Shown: positions 6,609 to 12,175 of the stretch, piece after piece
How the letters are laid out: the number at the start of each line of letters is the position of its first letter
How positions within the stretch are numbered: the stretch's first letter is position 1
Source of the DNA: Lentisphaerota bacterium
Lineage (GTDB): Bacteria; Verrucomicrobiota; Kiritimatiellia; JAAZAB01
Reading direction: 5' to 3'
DNA length: 12,175 nucleotides
Assembly (NCBI GenBank): GCA_016199105.1
Contig: JACQHI010000117.1
Span: 1-12,175 of the forward strand
The notes under the pieces: generated by a model
What the model was told of the DNA's origin: nothing
The model's input: only the letters and a program-made list of their open reading frames with translations
Database searches by the model: none
Position numbers and translations under genes: made by a program

Positions 6609-8177
6609 TCATGGCCCTCCTGAACACTGAACACCGAACACTCGCTGCGTCGTCACCTGCTCCGGATTGAAATAGCTTATGGCCGGGATGACGTGTTTTT
6701 CGAGCAAGGCACGGTCCGCTTCGGCGGCCAGTTGGGCGTCCATCGCCAGGGTGTTGTCCATCCCGTCAAAGCGGAAAACATGGAACCCGTTCCGGGGCTG
6801 CCGCAACGCCCGCGGGATGTCTTCGAGGCGGCGGATCGGCTCGCCATTGACCGAGGCGACGATGCCGAGAATGAAACCGTCGGCATAGGTGTTGCAGGGA
6901 TGCGCCAGGCGTCGGATCAGGACGACGACTTGGTCCCGTTCCTTGTAGAGGGCGTCGGGCAGGGCGTATTTCCAGGTGTAGCGGAAGTGCTGGGTGTCCA
7001 GGCTCGTCAGGCGTTGGATGCCCAGGGCGGCCATGTAGCTGGAGGACAGGGGAGAAAAGACGAGCCCCCCGGCCACGCAGTAATCCGGACGGTGGTCATA
7101 ATCATGGCGAAAAAGGAAAGCCGTATGGGGAACGGTCAGGGGAACTTGCAGCCGGAGTTTCTCCCGGTTTCGCCAAACGACCAGGTCCAGCGTGTCGCCG
7201 GCCTGTTTCCGTTCCAGCAGTTCCGCGAATTCCATGATGCGGCCGTCCAGCACGATCGTGCCGTCGTTGGCGACGGGATATCCGTCAACGTCCAGGATGA
7301 CATCGCCCGTCTGGAGCCGGCCCCAGGCGCAGGTGAAGGGATGAAGTTGGGAAACGGCGATGCCCCGGTCGTCATCCGGCAGGCCGAGTTCCCGTCGAAG
7401 GGTGGGATTGCGCGTGTTCTGGAACGTCACCAGGAAATCGGGAAAGCCGTCATACGTTCCGTCTTCGATGTCCTTCAGGAAATGCCGGATGACGGGCGTG
7501 GGGATGGCATACCCGATGTTCTGGCTGTCTTCCAGTCCCTGGAATGCGAGCCCGGCCACCTTGCCGTTGAAGAGCACCGGGCCGCCGCTGTTGCCGGGGT
7601 TGATGGCGGCATCCACCTGGATGACCAGGTGGGCATCCACTCCGCTGTGGGCGTAGGGCGCATAGTCGATGCGCGAGACCACGCCGCGGGTGAGGGAGAG
7701 GCGTTCGCCGCCCATGGGATAGCCCACCACTTCCACCTCGTCATTGAGGTCGGGCAGTTTTTCGCCAAGGGGGAGGGCCCTTGTGCCTTCGAAAAAGGCT
7801 TCGTTGTCCACCGCCAGGATGGCAAGATCGCAATCGTGCCCCGCGAAGAGCACCCGCGCCTGGAATTTCCGGGGATCGCCCTCCCGTTGAACCTCGATGA
7901 AGCGGGCATCGGAAACGACATGCGCGTTGGTGAGAATCCGGCGCTTGCCGATCACGAAGCCTGAACCGGACACCGACGAGAGCTCCAGCACCTGCCAGGG
8001 CTGGCCATAATCGGAACGCTGTCCCGTGACATACACCTTGACAACCGATTGTTTGAGGAGTTTGCCCGAAACCGCCGCGACCGCGGGGGTGGCGGTCAGG
8101 TGCCACAGGCAGACCAGGCCGGCCAGGGCCGGAAGGAAGCCGTGAGCTAAAACAGTTGTGGGGATAAAGCTTTTCAT
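6609..8177 (-). CDS. Exported HtrA/Deg-type trypsin-like serine protease with PDZ domains
   Basis: The 522-residue protein has an export signal (about 1-35, ...TATPAVAAV) and a protease domain with a complete triad: His86 in ILTNAHVV, Asp117 in HDCDLAILAVD and Ser197 in NPGNSGGPV. A PDZ domain follows (about 245-345, RLQTGDVILDVDGYPV), then a second PDZ-like C-terminal region (about 400-475, VVVLIRRLAHPC...GIVASVNGEPI). The arrangement, with a long second PDZ-like module, resembles the plant/bacterial Deg9-like branch more than classical DegP. It probably degrades or refolds misfolded envelope proteins. The start has no Shine-Dalgarno but is the only possible start in the frame. The last ten or so codons coincide with a repeat. 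It heads a two-gene operon and is divergent from mgtE. Confidence 0.88.
   Translation of the reverse strand: MKSFIPTTVLAHGFLPALAGLVCLWHLTATPAVAAVSGKLLKQSVVKVYVTGQRSDYGQPWQVLELSSVSGSGFVIGKRRILTNAHVVSDARFIEVQREGDPRKFQARVLFAGHDCDLAILAVDNEAFFEGTRALPLGEKLPDLNDEVEVVGYPMGGERLSLTRGVVSRIDYAPYAHSGVDAHLVIQVDAAINPGNSGGPVLFNGKVAGLAFQGLEDSQNIGYAIPTPVIRHFLKDIEDGTYDGFPDFLVTFQNTRNPTLRRELGLPDDDRGIAVSQLHPFTCAWGRLQTGDVILDVDGYPVANDGTIVLDGRIMEFAELLERKQAGDTLDLVVWRNREKLRLQVPLTVPHTAFLFRHDYDHRPDYCVAGGLVFSPLSSSYMAALGIQRLTSLDTQHFRYTWKYALPDALYKERDQVVVLIRRLAHPCNTYADGFILGIVASVNGEPIRRLEDIPRALRQPRNGFHVFRFDGMDNTLAMDAQLAAEADRALLEKHVIPAISYFNPEQVTTQRVFGVQCSGGP
6621..6641. repeat. TGTTCGGTGTTCAGTGTTCA-type repeat overlapping the protease C-terminus
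   Basis: The plus strand carries three TGAACAC/CGAACAC units in a row. On the minus strand they encode RVFGVQCS, just before the stop of the active protease. I know this unit type as an intergenic repeat. Here it lies inside the coding region. Confidence 0.5.
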
Positions 8178-8190
8178 GGCAAGGGATCGT

Positions 8191-8202
8191 CCGTCATGAC
8201 GG
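8191..8202. promoter_or_regulatory. 12-bp perfect palindrome upstream of the protease operon
   Basis: CCGTCATGACGG is self-complementary and lies 14 bases upstream of the protease ATG, in the 102-base divergent spacer shared with mgtE. It could be a protein-binding site or a small RNA hairpin near the ribosome entry site. No clear sigma70 promoter was recognised for either gene in this spacer. Confidence 0.3.
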
Positions 8203-8279
8203 CGACGAGGTCAATCTCTTTTTGCCTCGAATCGATTTGGGGTTGACAGCAGCCGGGAATGGAAGCAGGTTAACCGCAC

Positions 8280-9581
8280 ATGAATTCTGCTCGCGACAGC
8301 ACGGAAAGACGGGATACGCATCCCGCCGACCTGGCCGATCGGCTGCAGGGGTTGCCGCTCGAAGAGGCGGTCCGGCTTCTCCGGGAGATGCCGGCGGGGA
8401 AGGCTTCGGCTGTGCTGTCGGAAATGGACAGTGAGACCGCCGCGCAGATCGCCCGCCATCTTGAGCCGCCCTTGCTCCGGACCCTGCTTCAGGCGGTCTC
8501 CCCGCAGCAGGTTGCGGATATCGTGGGCCGGCTCCCGGAGGAACTGCGGTCGGTGGTGCTGGAGAGCCTTTCCCCCATCGAATCCTCCCGTGTGTCGGAC
8601 CTGCTGCGGTATCCCGAAGATTCCGCCGGCGGCATCATGAACGACCGGTTCATCGCCTTGCCCGCGGATATCACCATCGGGGACTGTCTGGCCCGCCTCC
8701 ACGAGCGCGAAGAGGAGTTCCCGCAGGGCGCCCTCTATCTGTACGTGCTCGACGCGGACCGGAAACTGACCGGGGTGGTCCCAGTGCGCGATCTGGTGTT
8801 TCGCAAGCCGAACCGTCCCTTGCGGGACATTGTGAAGACGGAGGTGGTCAGTCTGAGGGTGGACGACGACCAGGAAAAAGTGGCCGATCTGTTTTCGAAG
8901 TACCATTTCATGGCCCTACCGGTGCTGGAACGCGATGGCCGGCTTGTCGGCGTGGTGGAGGCCAACCGGGTGATCAGCGTCATACAAAACGAGGCGACCG
9001 AAGATATGCAGAAGATGGCGGGCTTGTCGGGTGAGGAACATGCCTATACCCCCTGGACAGCGGCGTTTTCCGGCCGCATGACGTGGTTGTTGCTCAATCT
9101 GGGCACCGCGTTCGCGGCCGGCTACGTGATCAGCCTGTTTGAAAGCACCATTGCCCGCTGGACGGCGCTGGCGTTTTTTCTGCCGATCATCGCGGGACAG
9201 GGGGGTGTGGTGGGGATACAGACGATGACCCTCATCATCCGGGGCATGGTACTCGGGGAATTGCCGCTCGATCAGGCGAAGAAGGCCTTGCGAAAGGAAC
9301 TCACTCTCGGTGTGTTGAACGGCGTCATCATCGGACTCCTGACCGGCCTGGGGGGGTGGCTTTGGCAGGGTAACTTCATGCTTGGCGTGGTGGTGGGCGC
9401 CGGCATGCTGCTGAACATGATGGCGGCCGCCCTCTCCGGTGTCCTGGTTCCGATCGGTCTGCGGCGTCTGAAGATCGATCCGGCGCTGGCCTCGAGCATT
9501 TTTGTGACCACGATCACGGATATCGCGGGCTTCTTCTTTTTCCTCGGCATTGCCGCGCTCTGCCTGCGCCTGTTCGGCTGA
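8280..9581 (+). CDS. mgtE: MgtE-type magnesium transporter
   Basis: The 433-residue protein has the full MgtE layout. The cytoplasmic helical N domain spans about 15-115 and ends in the family motif YPEDSAGGIM (111-120). A CBS pair follows (about 120-240). The membrane domain has five hydrophobic segments (about 266-432). The pore helix carries TTITDIAGF with Asp414, the equivalent of the selectivity Asp of characterised MgtE. The usual GGNxGxQ sequence in the membrane domain is GGVVGIQ here (308-314), losing the Asn. Family members are Mg2+ channels gated by Mg2+ bound at the N and CBS domains. The start ATG has only a weak AGG upstream. The gene ends 4 bases before the stop of the converging HAD gene. 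Confidence 0.93.
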   Translation: MNSARDSTERRDTHPADLADRLQGLPLEEAVRLLREMPAGKASAVLSEMDSETAAQIARHLEPPLLRTLLQAVSPQQVADIVGRLPEELRSVVLESLSPIESSRVSDLLRYPEDSAGGIMNDRFIALPADITIGDCLARLHEREEEFPQGALYLYVLDADRKLTGVVPVRDLVFRKPNRPLRDIVKTEVVSLRVDDDQEKVADLFSKYHFMALPVLERDGRLVGVVEANRVISVIQNEATEDMQKMAGLSGEEHAYTPWTAAFSGRMTWLLLNLGTAFAAGYVISLFESTIARWTALAFFLPIIAGQGGVVGIQTMTLIIRGMVLGELPLDQAKKALRKELTLGVLNGVIIGLLTGLGGWLWQGNFMLGVVVGAGMLLNMMAAALSGVLVPIGLRRLKIDPALASSIFVTTITDIAGFFFFLGIAALCLRLFG

Positions 9582-9585
9582 ACCG

Positions 9586-10062
9586 TCAATCCCGCAGCGT
9601 GGCCGTGAGCCGCAACGGATGCAGCAGCAGAGACAGGGCCTCCCGCACGTCGCGGACAACGATGTCAGCCTCTTCCACCAAGGCGCCGGCGGCGCCTTCC
9701 GGCCCGATCACGGCGATGCTGAGGGCCGCCTTTCTCGCCATGGCCACGTCGTTGTGACCGTTGCCGATCGCGGCCACCTGTTTCGCCCCCAGTTCCGCCA
9801 CCAGCCGGGCCTTGTCCCTGCCGGTTTTGATCGGATGGAGTTCAACCGGCAAGCCTGCCAGCGCTTTTCGGGCCGTGCCGAAGGTGTCGGCGGTGGCGAC
9901 GATAAGGCGAAGCCGGCGGGCCAACAGGCGCAGGGCCGCCGCAACCCCCGGAAGGAGCTTCCCGTCAAGGGACAGCGTCCCGGTGAAGTCGCAGACCAGC
10001 GCCTCCAGGCGGATGGGCTTGTGCCCGGGCCGGGCTATAACCGGTGACGGTAATGGTTTCAT
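9586..10062 (-). CDS. Soluble P-type-ATPase-like HAD-family protein (COG4087 type)
   Basis: The 158-residue HAD protein has motif I CDFTGTLSLDG (nucleophile Asp25, in the place of DKTGT in P-type ATPases), motif II VATADTFGT (Thr58), a motif III Lys (Lys84) and motif IV AIGNGHNDVAM (100-108, Asp105). It ends in LLLHPLRLTATLRD, typical of the family that resembles the isolated phosphorylation domain of a P-type ATPase. There are no membrane segments and no cap domain. Phosphatase activity is likely, but the substrate is unknown. It converges on mgtE with only 4 bases between stops. No ion-transport partner is present in the window besides mgtE. The ATG lacks a good Shine-Dalgarno, and a start nearer the conserved core (about residue 18) is possible. 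Confidence 0.82.
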   Translation of the reverse strand: MKPLPSPVIARPGHKPIRLEALVCDFTGTLSLDGKLLPGVAAALRLLARRLRLIVATADTFGTARKALAGLPVELHPIKTGRDKARLVAELGAKQVAAIGNGHNDVAMARKAALSIAVIGPEGAAGALVEEADIVVRDVREALSLLLHPLRLTATLRD

Positions 10063-10084
10063 CTAAAAAGTCTTCTTGTTGTGG

Positions 10085-10113
10085 AAGATATCCTGTGAGA
10101 GTATGAAATGCAA
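10085..10113 (-). promoter_or_regulatory. Possible promoter of the HAD gene
   Basis: The minus strand carries TTGCAT (10108-10113), 17 bases, then TATCTT (10085-10090). It predicts a transcript start about 16 bases before the ATG. Both hexamers match consensus at four of six positions or better. No other candidate was seen. Confidence 0.4.
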
Positions 10114-10174
10114 GCGGCCGGACGCTCCGAAATTGACGCCATGCCTGGCGCGTTCCACATGAATGCCTCACCAC

Positions 10175-10354
10175 TCATTTCGGATCCCTCGGAATGGGGT
10201 CACATAGTTCCCATGAGACCTCCTCGCCTCTCCGGATGCCCAGCGCGGCCGCCAGCGGCATCGGCAGGTAATCATAAAAACGCAGGTTCTGGCCTTTCGA
10301 CCGAATGGCTTGAATTTTGAGCGGATAGGACGCGGTTTCAATTCGTTTGAGCAT
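10175..10354 (-). CDS. Small AbrB/MazE-like DNA-binding protein next to transposase
   Basis: The 59-residue protein has the swapped-hairpin look of SpoVT-AbrB/MazE proteins: KIQAIRSKGQNLRFYDYLPMPLAAALGIRRGEEVSWEL (13-50), with the typical 'LGIxxGEEVxWEL' ending. The ATG at 10354 is chosen over the upstream in-frame one at 10411 because AAAGGAGG sits at ideal distance and the conserved region starts just after. The C-terminus (CDPIPRDPK) is unlike related proteins as I remember them, which continue as a short basic tail. It coincides with an inverted-repeat boundary (10191-10203), so the end may have been replaced. It is probably an autoregulator or antitoxin-like regulator acting on the palindrome 19 bases upstream of its start. 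No toxin partner is seen. Confidence 0.65.
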   Translation of the reverse strand: MLKRIETASYPLKIQAIRSKGQNLRFYDYLPMPLAAALGIRRGEEVSWELCDPIPRDPK

Positions 10355-10372
10355 AGAACCTCCTTTTGCTGG

Positions 10373-10398
10373 ATAATATAGCCTAATGGCTATATTAT
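10373..10398. promoter_or_regulatory. 26-bp perfect palindrome: operator/divergent promoter
   Basis: ATAATATAGCC-TAAT-GGCTATATTAT has 11-bp perfect arms around a 4-base centre. It lies in the 51-base gap between the AbrB-like gene (minus) and the transposase gene (plus). Each arm contains TATATT on the outward-reading strand, usable as a -10 element in each direction. A dimeric AbrB/MazE-type protein bound here would block both promoters, so autoregulation of the pair is the likely role. Alternatively it is a mobile palindromic repeat. Confidence 0.65.
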
Positions 10399-10405
10399 TT
10401 CGCGC

Positions 10406-11770
10406 ATGCATATTTCATTCTGTTTTTCCGGAGACCGTTTGGAATCCGCCGCGGTCAAACCCTTTGCCCTCTTTCGGGATCGAGTCCGCCCGGCGCACGA
10501 AGCTCGACGCGAGGACCTGGAAGCGATGTATGCCCCGGTAATGGGGCGTCCCGAGATCGACCCGGTTTTCCATGCCGGAGTGACGCTTTTTCAAATGATG
10601 GAGCGGCTTCCCGACCGGCTGGCCATCATGGCCTGCCAATACGATGTGCGTTGGCGTTTGCCCCTCGGCATCTCAGAGGATTGGGCGGGAATTGATCCGA
10701 GCACATTGGTCTACTTTCGCCAACGGCTGGCCAAGCACAGGCTGGCCACGGTGGCGTTGGACTCGGGACTGGCGGCCATGCGCAGCGCCGGTTATCTACG
10801 GCAGCACGGCGCCGTGCGCATCGATTCGACTCATGTGCTGGCCCAGGTGGCCCATATGTCGCGACTGGAATGTGCCCGTGAAACCCTGCGCCTGGCGTTG
10901 GATTTTCTGGTCGCCTTCGGCGGTCCGGCCGCCTGGGAGCCGTGGTTCTCGCGCTACGTTGAGCGCCACCCGAAAGACCTTCGCAAGGCCTCCATCGAGC
11001 GGCGACGGGCTTCAATGGCGCAGGCCGGTCGGGATATACGGGACGTGCTGACCCAAACGCAGACGCTCGGCGATGCCGTGATCCGGTCCGAGCCGGTTGC
11101 CCTGCTGCAACGCGTATTCGCCGAGCAGTTCGATCTGACGGAAGGCGCTTCACCCCAACAACGTCCGGCCGCGCCGTCCGGCGCCGTTCACAATCCTCAC
11201 GACCCCGACGCCGAATGGAGTACGAAGGGCACCCTGGGGAAAGCTGGCTGGGTCGGCAGCAAACTCCAGGTCTGCGAAACCGCACCGGAAAGCACTCGGC
11301 AGCCGGGAGAGCCGACAGAGGCGGTCATCACCACCGTACTCACTCAACCCGCCATTACCAGCGACCACAGCAGCCTCTCCCCGGTCATTGCCGCACACGA
11401 ACAGGGCGGTCAGGCCAAACCCTCGGAGACCTTCACCGATGCGGGGTATATCAGCGCCCCGGCCTTGGAGTCGGCACAAGCGGACGGGTATGTCCTTACC
11501 GGTCCGATCGGTGTGCCACCGCACAGCGGCGAACGGTTCGTTTCCGACGCGTTTGTGGTGGACATTCCCAACCGTCAAGCCACGTGTCCGGCCGGCACGC
11601 TCAGTACGGAGTGTTCCCAAATCACGGAAACCAAAATCCAGGCGACCTATTACTATTTCGCTTGGGCACAGGCCGACTGTGCCCTGTGCACGTTGAAAGA
11701 CCGTTGTCTCTCCAAAAAGAAGCGCCAGCTGGCTCCGCCGGCAGGAGGCCATGAAAGCGGGCTAAACTGA
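10406..11770 (+). CDS. IS1182-like DDE transposase, C-terminally truncated
   Basis: The 454-residue product has the N-terminal helical transposase domain (48-112, RPEIDPVFHAGVTLFQMMERL through STLVYFRQRL). The first catalytic Asp is in RIDSTHV (Asp140), the DPDAEWSTKG block is at 266-275, and the second Asp is in FTDAGYIS (Asp345). Next comes the cysteine-rich insert CPAG...CALCTLKDRC (Cys394, 425, 428, 434). The family then continues with a last domain carrying the catalytic Glu (a GIEGT-like motif). Here the frame ends in APPAGGHESGLN and no such motif follows in any forward frame up to 11936. It is therefore probably inactive. The start has no Shine-Dalgarno and lies 8 bases after the palindrome. 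Confidence 0.75.
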   Translation: MHISFCFSGDRLESAAVKPFALFRDRVRPAHEARREDLEAMYAPVMGRPEIDPVFHAGVTLFQMMERLPDRLAIMACQYDVRWRLPLGISEDWAGIDPSTLVYFRQRLAKHRLATVALDSGLAAMRSAGYLRQHGAVRIDSTHVLAQVAHMSRLECARETLRLALDFLVAFGGPAAWEPWFSRYVERHPKDLRKASIERRRASMAQAGRDIRDVLTQTQTLGDAVIRSEPVALLQRVFAEQFDLTEGASPQQRPAAPSGAVHNPHDPDAEWSTKGTLGKAGWVGSKLQVCETAPESTRQPGEPTEAVITTVLTQPAITSDHSSLSPVIAAHEQGGQAKPSETFTDAGYISAPALESAQADGYVLTGPIGVPPHSGERFVSDAFVVDIPNRQATCPAGTLSTECSQITETKIQATYYYFAWAQADCALCTLKDRCLSKKKRQLAPPAGGHESGLN

Positions 11771-11936
11771 CGAAACGAGGCGTGTAGAGCCTGAAAACGA
11801 TTGAAATCGATTGCGCGGGTGATGCCGTTGCGATAGTCTCGAAACAATGAACCGCTAATCAAGCCCGAAGCCGGTGTCGCCGGGCTGAGTGCCCCGTGCT
11901 GAACTGGACTTTTTCAGCGGAATCAAATAATGAGAC
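11771..11936. other. Spacer after the truncated transposase
   Basis: No gene is supported. The stretch lacks the expected transposase 3' end. It holds a small hairpin AGCCCG/CGGGCT (about 11860-11885) and a T-run (11910-11914), possibly a weak terminator on the plus strand. Its last part, AATAATGAGACGTGACCCC, reads like the edge of a dispersed repeat. Confidence 0.35.
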
Positions 11937-12119
11937 GTGACCCCAATCCGCGGCCAGTATCCGCATTTTTCGCACGTGAAGAACAACCGGCGCTACGCGG
12001 GAAAGGAAGATGTGCTCATGGCCTCCGCGGGGTTCAGGCCGCTGGCGCTGGCGGAAGCCCAGCTCCCCTTTCCCTTCCTCGACGAGTGGAAATTCTATGT
12101 GAAGGAAGCTGCCCGATGA
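11937..12119 (+). CDS. Unrecognised small protein or 3' gene remnant
   Basis: I do not recognise this product. From the first possible start (GTG at 11937, inside the right inverted repeat) it would be 60 residues. An ATG at 12018 with GGAAAGGA upstream would give 33 residues (MASAGFRPLALAEAQ...). The sequence YPHFSHVKNNRRYAGKEDVL...FPFLDEWKFYVKEAAR looks like natural protein, ending in an aromatic/basic helix with no low complexity. It could be the tail of a gene whose 5' part was removed by the neighbouring element. Its stop overlaps the next start as ATGA (12116-12119), which suggests translational coupling and hence that at least the 3' part is a real coding frame. Confidence 0.45.
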   Translation: MTPIRGQYPHFSHVKNNRRYAGKEDVLMASAGFRPLALAEAQLPFPFLDEWKFYVKEAAR

Positions 12120-12175
12120 AGTCCTCGATACCCAAGCCCGTCCCGCCATCCGATACGGCGTCACTGTTCCACGCC
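12116..12175 (+). CDS. Start of an unidentified gene, truncated by the window end
   Basis: An ATG overlapping the previous stop opens a frame of 20 codons to the window edge (MKSSIPKPVPPSDTASLFHA). GAAGGAAG sits about 9 bases upstream (12101-12108) and serves as Shine-Dalgarno. Too little is visible to name a family. The polar, Pro-rich beginning excludes an obvious signal peptide or membrane segment in this part. Confidence 0.45.
   Translation, partial: MKSSIPKPVPPSDTASLFHA

Larger units (their letters stand above)
10191..11949 (+). mobile_element. IS1182-like element remnant bracketed by 13-bp imperfect inverted repeats
   Basis: GGAATGGGGTCAC (10191-10203) and GTGACCCCAATCC (11937-11949) are inverted copies matching at 12 of 13 positions. 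They enclose the tail of the AbrB-like gene, a palindromic divergent control region and a truncated transposase. They may be the terminal repeats of a composite element, or repeat sequences at which recombination removed the transposase 3' end. No target-site duplication is evident by eye, so the boundaries are tentative. Confidence 0.4.

Noticed and set aside
6693..7964. Plus-strand open frame opposite the active protease
   Set aside because: Antisense shadow. The opposite strand has a complete catalytic triad and PDZ domain.
8178..8279. Mg2+-sensing riboswitch or clear promoter upstream of mgtE
   Set aside because: The spacer is only 102 bases, shared with a divergent gene, and lacks the architecture of the ykoK/M-box RNA. 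A TTGACA at 8243-8248 has no acceptable -10 partner at 16-18 bases.
11150..11752. Minus-strand open frame opposite the transposase
   Set aside because: Shadow of the transposase reading frame, with no motif of its own.
11859..12164. Minus-strand open frame at the right end
   Set aside because: It conflicts with the ATGA-coupled plus-strand frames, has no ribosome site and no recognised motif. Support is weaker than for the plus strand, though not zero.

Overview
The window (about 12.2 kb, GC-rich) is bacterial chromosome, coding densely on both strands. The organism cannot be named from the sequence. The intergenic DNA is dotted with short repeat families that I associate with Verrucomicrobiota/Kiritimatiellota-type and related environmental genomes. 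Examples are ACGCCAAGACGCCAAGGCG-like, ATCTGTGTGAATCTGTGG-like, GAAGTTGGAAGTTG-like and TGTTCGGTGTTCAGTGTTCA-like sequences. Shine-Dalgarno use is mixed: strong before the alkyltransferase, the AbrB-like gene and pnp, but absent before several other starts. A PVC-type lineage is therefore a moderate-confidence inference only.

Left part (1-2021): the 3' end of a parB-type gene; a repeat-filled spacer that runs right up to the next start codon; a secreted M28/glutaminyl-cyclase-like metalloenzyme; then a convergent spacer holding two repeat families (a GTTGGAAGTTG cluster and a regularly spaced TGACCCAT array) and the pnp terminator.

Centre (2022-4961): the conserved rpsO-pnp pair on the minus strand, driven by a good sigma70-type promoter. 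Divergent to it is a single-domain O6-alkylguanine-DNA alkyltransferase with an intact PCHR active site.

Right centre (5088-10062): a two-gene minus-strand operon encoding an active HtrA/Deg-type serine protease (His86/Asp117/Ser197) followed by a paralogue that has kept the nucleophilic Ser but lost His and Asp, a pseudoprotease. Divergent to this operon is an MgtE-type Mg2+ channel. Converging on MgtE is a small soluble P-type-ATPase-like HAD protein.

Right end (10175-12175): an accessory island. A short AbrB/MazE-like protein and an IS1182-like transposase diverge from a perfect 26-bp palindrome. The transposase is cut short and lacks its catalytic Glu. The island is bracketed by a 13-bp imperfect inverted repeat (GGAATGGGGTCAC / GTGACCCCAATCC). 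Beyond it lies an unrecognised small ORF whose stop overlaps (ATGA) the start of a gene that runs off the window.

The most interesting points are the protease/pseudoprotease pair, the TGACCCAT array with about 11-bp spacing, the palindrome that probably acts as operator for the AbrB-like/transposase pair, and two places where intergenic repeat sequence appears to have become part of a gene (the protease C-terminus and the metalloenzyme start).
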